NCBI RefSeq assembly: GCF_030161395.1
Contig: NZ_BSST01000001.1
Location: 248,001 to 312,000, forward strand
Length of the DNA stretch: 64,000 bases
Reading direction: 5' to 3'
Origin: Thalassotalea insulae
GTDB taxonomy: Bacteria > Pseudomonadota > Gammaproteobacteria > Enterobacterales > Alteromonadaceae
This document shows, one piece after another, positions 8,838 to 17,966 of the stretch. The notes beneath the pieces are model-generated. The model was not told the origin of the DNA and did no database searches. It saw nothing but the letters and a program-made list of their open reading frames with translations. The translations under genes and the position numbers were made by a program. The first letter of the stretch is position 1, and the number at the start of each line of letters is the position of its first letter.

Positions 8838-9677
8838 TTGTTAAGCTACCGTCATGCCTTCCACGCCGGCAATTTTGCTGACGTATTAAAGCACTCAGTG
8901 CTAACCCTTATTCTTGACTATATGACACGTAAAGAGAAAGGGTACTACTATATTGATAGTCATTCAGGTGCGGGGATGTACGCGTTAGCAGACGAATACG
9001 CCCAAAAAACCGGAGAGTACAAAAATGGCATTGCCAAACTAATCAAGCAAACTGATATTCCGGACTCATTAGAACGCTATATTGAAATTATCCTGTCATT
9101 TAATGAAACAGGCTGTTTTGATTATTATCCTGGTTCGCCAGCTATCGCCAAGTATTTTAGCCGCCGACAGGATAGCGCTCACTTATTTGAACTACATCCA
9201 AGCGACAACAAATTACTGGCAGAATACTGTCAACGCTGGCAAAAATGTCATGTCAAACAAACCGACGGTTATCAAGGATTGTTAAGTTTATTACCACCTC
9301 CGTGTCGACGAAGTGTGGTATTAATAGATCCGCCTTATGAATTAAAACAAGACTATCAACAAGCAGTAACTACCCTGATTAAAGCGTACAAAAAATTTGC
9401 TACCGGCACTTATATCATATGGTACCCAGTGGTTAAGCGACACCTAATCGATGAAATGCAAGCAAGCTTAGTATCCAGCCAGCTGAAAAACCTGATTAAA
9501 GTTGAATATTGTCAATCTCCAGATACTGAAGCATATGGTATGACAGGTTCAGGACTTTTTATTGTCAATCCCCCGTGGCAATTAGCAGAGCAAATGAAGG
9601 AAGTATTACCTTATCTAAAACAGCACTTAGGTAATAGCGATAGCAGCTATGTTGTTACAACACTTATTAAAGAATAA
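8838..9677 (+). CDS. rlmJ: 23S rRNA (adenine-2030-N6)-methyltransferase RlmJ
   Basis: A 279-residue class I methyltransferase that methylates A2030 in 23S rRNA. The N-terminus MLSYRHAFHAGNFADVLKH is nearly diagnostic for RlmJ (YhiR). Further motifs: SAM-binding DSHSGAGMYAL, and the catalytic tetrapeptide DPPY in LIDPPYELKQDY, the N6-adenine methylase signature. The conserved N-terminus begins exactly at a TTG codon at 8838, so a TTG start is used; this may keep expression low. Monocistronic; followed by a repeat element. Confidence 0.92.
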   Translation: MLSYRHAFHAGNFADVLKHSVLTLILDYMTRKEKGYYYIDSHSGAGMYALADEYAQKTGEYKNGIAKLIKQTDIPDSLERYIEIILSFNETGCFDYYPGSPAIAKYFSRRQDSAHLFELHPSDNKLLAEYCQRWQKCHVKQTDGYQGLLSLLPPPCRRSVVLIDPPYELKQDYQQAVTTLIKAYKKFATGTYIIWYPVVKRHLIDEMQASLVSSQLKNLIKVEYCQSPDTEAYGMTGSGLFIVNPPWQLAEQMKEVLPYLKQHLGNSDSSYVVTTLIKE

Positions 9678-9704
9678 ATGTTGTAACAATGAAAACTCTC
9701 TTTA

Positions 9705-9999
9705 TTAGAGCGTGTTGAACTTTGCAGTTTCAATTTTGCTCAAGATAAACGCCTTCTGATCGCGGCACTTGGATTCTTGCATAGTCGCTCTACAGTTAAT
9801 TCAAGCACTGCTCCCGCTCACGCCAAGTACCTAACCCCATGTAAGCAATAAAGAGCAGGAGGCGTTACAGTGACTTTGCAGGAGCATAAAGTCTTTATCG
9901 CTTGATTTAAGTAGAATAACCACGCGACACAAGCGCTGCCTTGTATAAGTACCAAAACAGTTGCTGAAAAAACAAATTTGAAAGTTCAGCTCGCTCTAA
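9705..9999. repeat. MITE-like non-coding element with terminal inverted repeats
   Basis: About 295 bp fill the gap between rlmJ and the flavin reductase gene. The ends are imperfect inverted repeats: bases 9707-9723 and 9981-9997 match in 15 of 17 positions when one is inverted, and the match extends two bases further out as TT/AA. The first 24 bases inside the left end recur exactly, inverted, at 59166-59189, and 41 of the first 44 bases match there. A short open frame (about 38 codons) crosses the interior but has no transposase features. This looks like a miniature transposable element or decayed insertion sequence; no clear target duplication was found. Confidence 0.65.
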
Positions 10000-10011
10000 A
10001 ATAATTGGTAA

Positions 10012-10656
10012 TTATTGACCAAAAGGATGTAATTGAGATAACTGAACCAATTCTTCTCTAACGCCTTTTAAACGCTCAGCATAAATAGTTAAGCTCTTAA
10101 GCCCTACTTGTAAACGGGACTGTACCTGAGCAAATCTGCTTTCTTGCTCAGGTTGCCATGGATAGTGAATAAAGTCTTCGACATTTTGCACTATGCCGTG
10201 CAATGGCACCCAAGTTAAATGGCTATTTTTTGACGCATAACCTTTTAACAGTGAAACAGGGTAAGTGCCACCACCCGATGCTGATATTCCGATAGCAAAC
10301 GCCGGTTTATGCCCTAACGGTAAGCCACCAGCAGAACCATTTGCCGTTAATAGCAATAGATTCACCAGTGCTGGAGGCACCATACCCCCCCACTCAGGGA
10401 CGACAAATACTACGGCATCACACTGATAAAGTTGATTGATTACTTGCGATTTTTGCTCAGCTAACAATTCATTGCTACCCTGCTCAGTGCCATAATGGTC
10501 CAGTAACGCCGGGTAACGAGACAAATCTAGAATGCTGGATTCAACTTTTGCCATCTGTGTAAAAATATTCGTTTGAATATAACGAGCAACCGCAAAACTA
10601 TTCGACTGTGCTTTTTGGCTTGCGCTAATAATTAACACCTTTAAACAACTTTCCAT
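10012..10656 (-). CDS. NAD(P)H-dependent FMN reductase family protein
   Basis: A 214-residue flavodoxin-like protein of the NADPH-dependent FMN reductase group. Such enzymes reduce flavin or quinone-like acceptors in the cytosol. Features: a first strand LKVLIISASQKAQSNS with the phosphate-binding loop, a central CDAVVFVVPEWGGMVPPALVNLL where these proteins hold the isoalloxazine ring, and KPAFAIGISASGGGTYP. The C-terminal 60 residues are helical and extend beyond the minimal fold. The stop codon lies 12 bases from the end of the repeat element, but the protein seems complete. Electron acceptor unknown. Confidence 0.75.
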   Translation of the reverse strand: MESCLKVLIISASQKAQSNSFAVARYIQTNIFTQMAKVESSILDLSRYPALLDHYGTEQGSNELLAEQKSQVINQLYQCDAVVFVVPEWGGMVPPALVNLLLLTANGSAGGLPLGHKPAFAIGISASGGGTYPVSLLKGYASKNSHLTWVPLHGIVQNVEDFIHYPWQPEQESRFAQVQSRLQVGLKSLTIYAERLKGVREELVQLSQLHPFGQ

Positions 10657-10899
10657 ATTAATCTCTATGTTTAGTCAAACCTGATCCAATAAGTTCAAAT
10701 GATAAAAGAGCGTCAATAATGCCTGAATTCATCGCTATACTGGTATGATGAGTTAAAACTTAACGTCAGCTAGCAATTACTGATAACTAGCTTCATTTTA
10801 GGCTGCGTGTTGGTAAGCGGAAAAAGATGATATCTGACAGTAGTAGCGCAATTAGAGCTGAAACTAAACCAATGTAAATAACTGACTTAGGTAAGTGGC

Positions 10900-11943
10900 T
10901 CAAAACAACTCAATATCTCCTTCTTCAATACCATGCTGAATTTGCCCTTGCTCTAGCAATAACTCATAGTTATACACACTATTTCGCCCGTGCTCCTTAG
11001 CGTAATATAAAGCTTTATCGGCACAATCAAACACGGTTTTTGGATGATCTTTTTTGGAGATTTTTGCAAAACCACAACTAATAGTAATATGCCCTACCAT
11101 AGGAAATTTATACTGTGCAACGGCTGTTTTAAAATTATTTAACACCTGTACAGCTTGTTCAAAGGGAACCGGTTCTAAAATCAAAACAAATTCTTCACCG
11201 CCATAGCGAAATAATAAATCATTATTACGAAATGATTGCTGCATAAATTGCGATAACGTCAGTAAAACTTCATCACCGTATGCGTGACCAAATTTATCAT
11301 TAATTTTTTTAAAAAAATCAATATCAAAAATTGCTAACCAGGTAGTAGAATTAGGTAGCAATAACCTAGTTTCCTGCTCAAGTTCAGGATGATAATGATG
11401 AAGTTGTGAACTTTGTTGATTCTTTAACAAGCTATTTAATTTATTATCATAAGTACGGCGATTATAAAGCCCCGTTAAACTATCTCTTTCACTATAAGAT
11501 AAAATTGCATAAAAATTTTGACAGACTTTAGTGATCGCCACTAACACTTCCAGTTTTTCTCTAAAACTTCGTAATGAAGATATTTCAAGACCAAAAACTA
11601 CCTTACCTTCGATATCGATAGGAATAAATACATGATAGCGATCGTCATTGGTTTGATACTCGGTTAGGTGAGTGAGCGCCTGATAGTGGTCTCGAATATA
11701 CTGATGCGAAGACGCAGGTAACTTGATATCCCAAAGATAGCGCAATTTATCGCTATCTTGTTGTTCAATTGATAAGCTAGTAATACATTGATATGGCGGC
11801 GTCGTAAACTGACAATATTCAAACAATGCCACCACAGAATCAGGAATAATTTCCGCTAAAGTGGCAACAATACTAAGGCTAAATTCATCTGAGTCTTGCT
11901 TTTCAGTAATTTTAAGGATTGATTCAAAAATTTCGTTATCCAT
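10900..11943 (-). CDS. Diguanylate cyclase with N-terminal sensory region
   Basis: A 347-residue protein with a C-terminal GGDEF domain that makes cyclic di-GMP from GTP. The active site reads RYGGEEF (GGEEF variant, catalytically competent) and is preceded by FDIDFFKKINDKFGHAYGDE and by the domain start DSLTGLYNRRTYD. The N-terminal 170 residues resemble a small-ligand-binding fold (GAF-like) but no family can be named; no membrane segments are seen, so it is cytosolic. No RxxD inhibitory site is obvious before the active site. The frame is open upstream to a GTG at 12018, but the ATG at 11943 begins a more natural sequence (MDNEIFESILKI). No EAL domain. Confidence 0.85.
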   Translation of the reverse strand: MDNEIFESILKITEKQDSDEFSLSIVATLAEIIPDSVVALFEYCQFTTPPYQCITSLSIEQQDSDKLRYLWDIKLPASSHQYIRDHYQALTHLTEYQTNDDRYHVFIPIDIEGKVVFGLEISSLRSFREKLEVLVAITKVCQNFYAILSYSERDSLTGLYNRRTYDNKLNSLLKNQQSSQLHHYHPELEQETRLLLPNSTTWLAIFDIDFFKKINDKFGHAYGDEVLLTLSQFMQQSFRNNDLLFRYGGEEFVLILEPVPFEQAVQVLNNFKTAVAQYKFPMVGHITISCGFAKISKKDHPKTVFDCADKALYYAKEHGRNSVYNYELLLEQGQIQHGIEEGDIELF

Positions 11944-12154
11944 AACCAAACACGTAATTAACCTGAATACTAACCATAAACATATATCAGAATGGTAAGA
12001 ATCGCCTACTATTCTCACTAATATTAAAAAATAATATAAGCTTAAGTAGCATTGTCCATTGTGAATATTGCCAAAAAGCGGGTAAAATCAGGCAACAAAA
12101 TATTCACAACAGCATTAAGCTGTCGAAATTTAAATAAAATCAATTGAGGTATCG

Positions 12155-12943
12155 ATGACCATAGTTATTAAAAGTCAGGAAGAAATAGAAAAAATGCGAG
12201 TTGCCGGCCAATTAGCCGCAGACGTATTAGAGATGATAGAACCACATGTAAAAGCGGGCATCACCACTGACGAATTAAATACACTATGTGCGGACTATAC
12301 AGAGCAAGTACAAAACGCTATTTCTGCGCCGCTTAATTATCACGGATTTCCAAAATCGATTTGTACGTCGGTTAATCACGTGGTTTGTCATGGTATTCCA
12401 AACGACCAACCATTAGTTGATGGTGATATCATTAACATTGATATTACCGTGATCAAAGATGGCTTTCACGGCGATACCAGTAAAATGTTTCTAATTGGTG
12501 AAGTTACGCCAGAAGATAATCGTTTATGCCGGATCACTCAAGAAGCATTATATGTTGGCCTAAAGAAAGTCAAACCAGGTAACACTTTTGGTGAAATTGG
12601 TTCTGCGATACAGAAATTTATTAAAAAGTCCGGCCGCTATTCCATTGTCAAAGAATACTGTGGCCATGGTATTGGCAAAGAGTTTCATGAAGAGCCTCAA
12701 ATTGTTCATTATAAGAACAATGATAAAACCAAAATGAAAGAAGGCATGTGTTTTACTATTGAACCTATGATCAACTTGGGTCGCGCTAATACCATTTTGG
12801 ATAAAGAAGATAACTGGACGGTTTACACGATAGACGGCAAAAAATCCGCACAATGGGAACATACTATAGTGGTGACGAAAACCGGATGTGAAATTTTAAC
12901 TTTAAGAAAAGAAGAAACTATCAGCCGTATCTTGCACAATTAA
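12155..12943 (+). CDS. map: Methionine aminopeptidase, type I
   Basis: A 262-residue cytosolic metalloprotease that removes the N-terminal methionine of new proteins. The pita-bread metal ligands are visible: Asp in NIDITVIKDGFHGDTSKMF (two Asp), His in GHGIGKEFHEEPQI, Glu in FTIEPMI and Glu in QWEHTIVV. Length matches the 262-264 of enteric MetAP1. A GAGG ribosome-binding site precedes the ATG. It heads the map-glnD-dapD cluster found in many gammaproteobacteria. Confidence 0.96.
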   Translation: MTIVIKSQEEIEKMRVAGQLAADVLEMIEPHVKAGITTDELNTLCADYTEQVQNAISAPLNYHGFPKSICTSVNHVVCHGIPNDQPLVDGDIINIDITVIKDGFHGDTSKMFLIGEVTPEDNRLCRITQEALYVGLKKVKPGNTFGEIGSAIQKFIKKSGRYSIVKEYCGHGIGKEFHEEPQIVHYKNNDKTKMKEGMCFTIEPMINLGRANTILDKEDNWTVYTIDGKKSAQWEHTIVVTKTGCEILTLRKEETISRILHN

Positions 12944-13014
12944 TACGGCTAAAATAATGGTTCACTCAATTGCGTGGGCCATACTGTCAATAATAACAAA
13001 AGCGAGTAATTAAG

Positions 13015-15633
13015 TTGTTTTCCCAATCTATCGTGCCAGAGCAATTTACCGAATCACTTGCCATTAGCTCACCGGAAATTTCAACTCAGGAAATTTGCCA
13101 GCTGAACAGCGCATTTCAAGTATGGCAAAAACAACAATTTCCCATTAATGATGTCACCACTATTATTAATATCCGCGCCAGTTATATTGATCAGTTATTA
13201 ACTAAACTTTGGTGCCAACACCAGCTTGATGAATACCAAATAAGCCTGATTGCCGTTGGTGGTTATGGCCGAAGTGAGCTACATCCCTATTCTGATATTG
13301 ATATTTTATTACTCACTCAAGACCATATAGAGCAAGAATTAGAGCATAAAATTTCAGCTTTTATCACCCAACTCTGGGATATTAAACTCGATATTGGTCA
13401 TAGTGTACGCAGCATCAAAGAATGCTTAAAACAAGCGGTTAATGATGTTACTGTCGCGACTAATTTGATGGAAATGCGTTTAGTTTGCGGCAATGAATCT
13501 TTGCCACAACACTTACAACCATTGCTCAATGAAGATGTATTTTGGACGTCAAAAAAATTCTTTGTCGCTAAACGTGATGAGCAACTTGAACGCCATAAAC
13601 AATATCATGGTGCCGCTTATACCTTAGAACCTAATTTAAAAGCGAACCCAGGTGGTCTTAGAGATATTCAAACCATAGGCTGGGTGGCTAAACGTCACTT
13701 TGTTGCTGACTCGTTAGCAGAATTAGTTGAACATCAGTACCTGACTCAGAATGAATATTTTGAATTATTAGAATGCCAAGATTACCTCTGGCGTATGCGT
13801 TGCGCATTACACTTTATTGCCGGACGTAGTGAAAACCGATTACTATTTGATTATCAAGGTGAAGTTGCCGCACTAATGGGCTTTGGTGATAAAGGCAAAG
13901 TCGCGATAGAGCGGATGATGAAACGATTTTTCCGTATCATCGGCCGGGTAGCTGAGCTTAATAAAATGTTACTGCAACATTTTGAATTCTCAATCATTAA
14001 AAATAAAGCCTACGATAAAGAAACCGTTCTCAATAATGACTTTGTTGTTATTGACGGTCAGATCAGAGTCACCAATAGCCGGATATTTATGCGTTCAATC
14101 AAGATCATGGAAATGTTCTTATTGATCGCAAAACATGAAGAAATTACCGATTTGCATCCAGAAACATTACGATTAATGCGTAATGCCCGACGTCGATTAG
14201 TGTCAGGTATGCTGGACTATCAGAGATGCAGAGAGCTCTTTATCGAGATTATTAAGCACCCTCGCGGGTTAGGTCTACCATTTACCCTAATGCACCGTCA
14301 TTCTATTTTAGGGGCTTATTTACCCGCTTGGCGTAACATAGTCGGGCAAATGCAATTTGACCTATTTCATGCCTATTCAGTAGATGAGCACAGCTATCGC
14401 TTGATCAAAAACCTCTACCGTTTTAGCAAGCCCGAATATAATGATGAATTTCCGCTATGTAGCAAAATTGTTCAACGCATTCGTAAACCAGAAGTACTGT
14501 ATTTAGCAGGTATTTTTCACGATATTGCCAAAGGACGTGGTGGCGATCATGCTGAGCTTGGCGCCATTGACGCATTAGAGTTTAGTAAAGCACATAAACT
14601 TAACGATCATGATGGCCGGATGATTTCTTGGCTGGTTAAATATCACTTGCTAATGTCGATTACCGCACAACGACGCGATATATCCGATCCTGAAGTGATC
14701 AAAACCTTTGCCGATATCGTCCGCGATGAAGCACATTTAGACTATCTTTATTGCCTAACCGTTGCTGATATGCGCGCCACCAATGAAAGTTTATGGAATA
14801 GCTGGAAAGAAAACTTATTGGAAGAGCTATATTTCAGCACCAAGCGCGCCTTTAGAAGAGGCCTTGAAAAACCTGTCGATTTACGGTCAAAAATCAGAGA
14901 AAACCAGCAACAGGCTTTAACGCTGCTAGTGGAAAAAAACATAGCGCAAGCGCAAATAGAGCAATTATGGCGCGAATTTAAAGCGGATTATTTTTTACGC
15001 TACGCTCCAGAACAAATTGCCTGGCATAGCGAGCATATTTTGGCGCATGATCACAAAAAACCTATGGTGTTGATCAGTCCAAAACCCTATCGCGGCGGCA
15101 CTGAGGTATTTGTCTATACAAAAAGTAGAGCAAATATTTTCGCCACTATTGTTTCCTTGCTAGGGGCAAAATGCTTTTCAATTCACGATGCAAAAATCAT
15201 TACGACAAGAGCGGGATATACCGCTAATACCTTTGTTATTCTAGATCAACAAGGCAATGCAATTAACGACAGCTATCGCGCATTGGAAGTTGCTCAATCT
15301 TTAAGTATTGCTCTCAACAGTGATGCTCCTATAATTGAAAGCAAAACCCTGTCTAAGCGCTTTGAACAATTTAATATTCCCACTCAAGTAAGCTTCATTG
15401 AAACTAAAACCAATAGAAGCACCTTGCTTGAAATTGTCGCACTCGATCGCCCTGGCCTATTGGCACGTTTTGCAAAAATATTCCAGCAATGTAAACTTCA
15501 AATTCATTCGGCTAAAATTACTACTTTTGGTGAAAAAGCAGAGGATGTTTTCATCGTTTCAAATAGTGAAGATAAAGCTTTAACACCTGCTGAACAGCAG
15601 GCATTAACATCAAAATTATCAGATGAAATTTAA
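13015..15633 (+). CDS. glnD: Bifunctional PII uridylyltransferase / uridylyl-removing enzyme GlnD
   Basis: An 872-residue nitrogen sensor that adds UMP to PII proteins when glutamine is low and removes it when glutamine is high. Domains in order: nucleotidyltransferase with GGYGRSELHPYSDIDIL near residues 82-98; the GlnD central region with NLKANPGGLRDIQTIGW; an HD phosphohydrolase domain with GIFHDIAKGRGGDHAELG near 497-517; and two C-terminal ACT domains (about 690-870, second one starting TLLEIVALDRPGLLARF) that bind glutamine. A TTG start at 13015 gives the usual length; the start is weakly supported by a GAG 9 bases upstream. Lies between map and dapD, as in E. coli. Confidence 0.95.
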   Translation: MFSQSIVPEQFTESLAISSPEISTQEICQLNSAFQVWQKQQFPINDVTTIINIRASYIDQLLTKLWCQHQLDEYQISLIAVGGYGRSELHPYSDIDILLLTQDHIEQELEHKISAFITQLWDIKLDIGHSVRSIKECLKQAVNDVTVATNLMEMRLVCGNESLPQHLQPLLNEDVFWTSKKFFVAKRDEQLERHKQYHGAAYTLEPNLKANPGGLRDIQTIGWVAKRHFVADSLAELVEHQYLTQNEYFELLECQDYLWRMRCALHFIAGRSENRLLFDYQGEVAALMGFGDKGKVAIERMMKRFFRIIGRVAELNKMLLQHFEFSIIKNKAYDKETVLNNDFVVIDGQIRVTNSRIFMRSIKIMEMFLLIAKHEEITDLHPETLRLMRNARRRLVSGMLDYQRCRELFIEIIKHPRGLGLPFTLMHRHSILGAYLPAWRNIVGQMQFDLFHAYSVDEHSYRLIKNLYRFSKPEYNDEFPLCSKIVQRIRKPEVLYLAGIFHDIAKGRGGDHAELGAIDALEFSKAHKLNDHDGRMISWLVKYHLLMSITAQRRDISDPEVIKTFADIVRDEAHLDYLYCLTVADMRATNESLWNSWKENLLEELYFSTKRAFRRGLEKPVDLRSKIRENQQQALTLLVEKNIAQAQIEQLWREFKADYFLRYAPEQIAWHSEHILAHDHKKPMVLISPKPYRGGTEVFVYTKSRANIFATIVSLLGAKCFSIHDAKIITTRAGYTANTFVILDQQGNAINDSYRALEVAQSLSIALNSDAPIIESKTLSKRFEQFNIPTQVSFIETKTNRSTLLEIVALDRPGLLARFAKIFQQCKLQIHSAKITTFGEKAEDVFIVSNSEDKALTPAEQQALTSKLSDEI

Positions 15634-15671
15634 TCATCTATATTCATAAATTACGTTATTTAGGAAACACC

Positions 15672-16502
15672 ATGTCAGAGTTACAACACATTATTGAACA
15701 GGCTTTTGATAATCGTATGAACATCACCCCAACCAGCGTCACTACCGAAGTGAAGAACGCGGTGATTGATGCCTTAGATGCATTAAATAATGGCTCTGCA
15801 CGAGTGGCAGAAAAAATTGCAGGTGAATGGGTTGTTCATCAATGGCTAAAAAAAGCAGTATTATTGTCATTCCGTATCTGGGATAACGAAGTCATCGACG
15901 GCGCTGAAAGCACCTACTTTGATAAAGTGCCTATGAAATACAGCGGCTATAGCCAGGAAATGTTTGAAGCGGATGGGGTTCGCGTGGTACCCGGTGCGTC
16001 TGTACGAACCGGCACTTTTATCGGTAAAAATGTCGTGGTAATGCCAAGCTTTGTCAATATTGGGGCTTATGTTGATGAAGGCTGTATGATCGATGGCTGG
16101 GCAACTGTTGGCTCCTGTGCACAAATAGGTAAAAACGTTCACCTTTCTGGTGGTGTTGGCATTGGTGGTGTATTAGAACCATTGCAAGCAGGCCCTACTA
16201 TTATTGAAGATAATTGCTTTATTGGTGCCCGTTCAGAAATTGTTGAAGGCGTCGTTGTCGAAGAAGGCGCGGTTATTTCAATGGGGGTTTATATTGGTCA
16301 AAGCACTCGTATTTACGACAGAGAAACGGGTGAAACCCATTATGGTCGTGTACCTGCAGGTTCAGTAGTCGTGCCTGGAAATTTACCGTCTAAATGTGGT
16401 CACTACAGCTTATATGCTGCAATTATCGTGAAAAAAGTCGACGCGCAAACACGTGCTAAAGTAGGTATTAATGCCCTACTTCGCTCAGTTGCTGACGAAT
16501 AA
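15672..16502 (+). CDS. dapD: 2,3,4,5-tetrahydropyridine-2,6-dicarboxylate N-succinyltransferase
   Basis: A 276-residue enzyme of the succinylase branch of lysine and diaminopimelate synthesis; it succinylates tetrahydrodipicolinate using succinyl-CoA. The sequence shows the N-terminal helical domain (QHIIEQAFDNR) and then the left-handed beta-helix of hexapeptide repeats (GTFIGKNVVVMPSFVNIGAYV, MIDGWATVGSCAQIGKNVHL, GARSEIVEGVVVEEGAVISMG). Length equals the enteric enzyme (274). It follows glnD by 38 bases with an AGGAAACACC ribosome-binding site. Confidence 0.96.
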   Translation: MSELQHIIEQAFDNRMNITPTSVTTEVKNAVIDALDALNNGSARVAEKIAGEWVVHQWLKKAVLLSFRIWDNEVIDGAESTYFDKVPMKYSGYSQEMFEADGVRVVPGASVRTGTFIGKNVVVMPSFVNIGAYVDEGCMIDGWATVGSCAQIGKNVHLSGGVGIGGVLEPLQAGPTIIEDNCFIGARSEIVEGVVVEEGAVISMGVYIGQSTRIYDRETGETHYGRVPAGSVVVPGNLPSKCGHYSLYAAIIVKKVDAQTRAKVGINALLRSVADE

Positions 16503-16525
16503 CCTTTACTTAAAAATTTGTTTTT

Positions 16526-16578
16526 ATCGCGCTATTCGTTATTGGGTTTTGTCCTTTTACTGATAGCGCTATTTTTTT
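16526..16578 (+). terminator. Probable intrinsic terminator after dapD
   Basis: ATCGCGCTAT pairs with ATAGCGCTAT across a loop of 27 bases with one mismatch; the second arm is itself palindromic and is followed by seven T. It ends the map-glnD-dapD cluster. Confidence 0.55.
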
Positions 16579-16773
16579 GACGCTTAAAAAAGCAAGCTTA
16601 TTATTCAAACAAAAAAAGCTCTTTTTTTCATCTAACTAAAGAATCCTTTAAAACTTTTTTATTAGTGTTTTTAAATACTTATTTAAATAAAAATTACTTA
16701 ATATTCGTGTTTTTATTATTTGGCATAACGTTTGCGATAACACAATTGTCTTTACTAAATTGTTGTACATCGT

Positions 16774-17109
16774 ATGAAACTACTAAACCTTATCCTTATC
16801 GGCTGTTTACTTATCACTAACTTGGCCTGTAGCACCACTAAAACAGTCAAAATTGAAAAGAAACCGTTGATCTCTGATCATCATTTAATGATGTCAATGC
16901 TAAATCGCCCAATGACAGGCGATCAAAAAATAATGTTAGCATTCGCTCGTCAGCAAGACAGCTATCAACATCAAATAGCACCAGTATTTGTTAATGCCAT
17001 TTATATTCGAGGCGAAAAATCATCCGACAATGAAATTTCACCAAGCCAAGGGATCTATTCCGCACTAATTGCACAAGATATTAACGCAATTCGCATTCAA
17101 GGCCTTTAA
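16774..17109 (+). CDS. Small lipoprotein of unknown function
   Basis: A 111-residue protein. The N-terminus MKLLNLILIGCLLITNLAC has a hydrophobic core and a lipobox (NLAC) with Ser-Thr-Thr after the cysteine, so it is very likely a lipoprotein sent to the outer membrane. The mature part has no family I recognise; it contains HHLMMSMLNRPMTGDQKIMLAF and ends in a short strand-rich tail. The upstream 270 bases are strikingly AT-rich. It faces truC tail to tail, 5 bases apart. Confidence 0.65.
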   Translation: MKLLNLILIGCLLITNLACSTTKTVKIEKKPLISDHHLMMSMLNRPMTGDQKIMLAFARQQDSYQHQIAPVFVNAIYIRGEKSSDNEISPSQGIYSALIAQDINAIRIQGL

Positions 17110-17114
17110 TAGCG

Positions 17115-17888
17115 TTAATCGACTATCGACCAGGACAATTTAGTAAAGACACTCTGCCACTGTTGGTCAAATTTCGCTGTTATCGTCACTGGCTTAGCAT
17201 GTACAGGATGGTTAAAACTCAGCTCTTTCGCAATTAGCATTAGACGTTTAACAGCAAAATACTGCTGAAAGAATGGGTTTTGCTTATTATCACCGTAATT
17301 AATATCACCAATAATCGGATGACGCAAATGCGCTAAATGACGCCGCAATTGATGACGCCGGCCAGTCTCAGGCATCAACTTTATCAAAGAATAACGTACA
17401 CTGTCATAACGCCCTAACGGCACAGGTAAGCTTGCAGTCGCCACCGATTGATAACGTGTAACTGCCTGCTGTGGCGCTTTATCTTGTGTTGCGTATTTAT
17501 CGCCTAATTTATCCAATTTTTCTTTTAATGGATGATCGACCACACCTGAGTCAAACAGATGGCCCCGAGTTAATGCATAGTAAGTTTTACTGATAGTGCG
17601 ATCGCTAAATGCCTGCCCCATAATACGGGCAATATCTTCTGATAAGGCAAACAGCAAGACGCCTGAAGTAGGTCTGTCTAACCGGTGCAGCGGGTAAACA
17701 TATTGCCCCACTAAATCTCTCACTAGCTGGAGCGCAAAATAAATTTCCTGCTTATCCATAAAACTACGATGAACAAAAAGCCCCGCAGGTTTATCAACCG
17801 CCACTAAATATTCGTCCTGATATAAAATGGTTAGTTCAGGCTTTTCTTGATAAATGACTGAATTATCTGAAGTAAGCTTATTATTCAA
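17115..17888 (-). CDS. truC: tRNA pseudouridine(65) synthase TruC
   Basis: A 257-residue RluA-family pseudouridine synthase. TruC isomerises U65 in tRNA-Ile and tRNA-Asp. The sequence starts its fold with LTILYQDEYLVAVDKPAGLFVHRS and has the catalytic block YPLHRLDRPTSGVLLFALS (catalytic Asp in HRLDR), then ...TGRRHQLRRHLAHLRHPIIGD. HRSFMDKQE and RDLVGQYV match TruC better than RluA, RluC or RluD. It is divergent from the DUF3549 gene; this neighbourhood recurs in Vibrio and Shewanella as far as I recall. Confidence 0.9.
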   Translation of the reverse strand: MNNKLTSDNSVIYQEKPELTILYQDEYLVAVDKPAGLFVHRSFMDKQEIYFALQLVRDLVGQYVYPLHRLDRPTSGVLLFALSEDIARIMGQAFSDRTISKTYYALTRGHLFDSGVVDHPLKEKLDKLGDKYATQDKAPQQAVTRYQSVATASLPVPLGRYDSVRYSLIKLMPETGRRHQLRRHLAHLRHPIIGDINYGDNKQNPFFQQYFAVKRLMLIAKELSFNHPVHAKPVTITAKFDQQWQSVFTKLSWSIVD

Positions 17889-17966
17889 TGCTCGCTCTGC
17901 GTCACTATTGGTGTTTAGTCGTTATTATCTCTATAATGCCGCCATAATTCGATATTTAATTACTTT

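Noticed and set aside
9705..9999. Protein-coding gene in the repeat behind rlmJ
   Set aside because: The longest frame is about 38 codons without start or ribosome-binding site.
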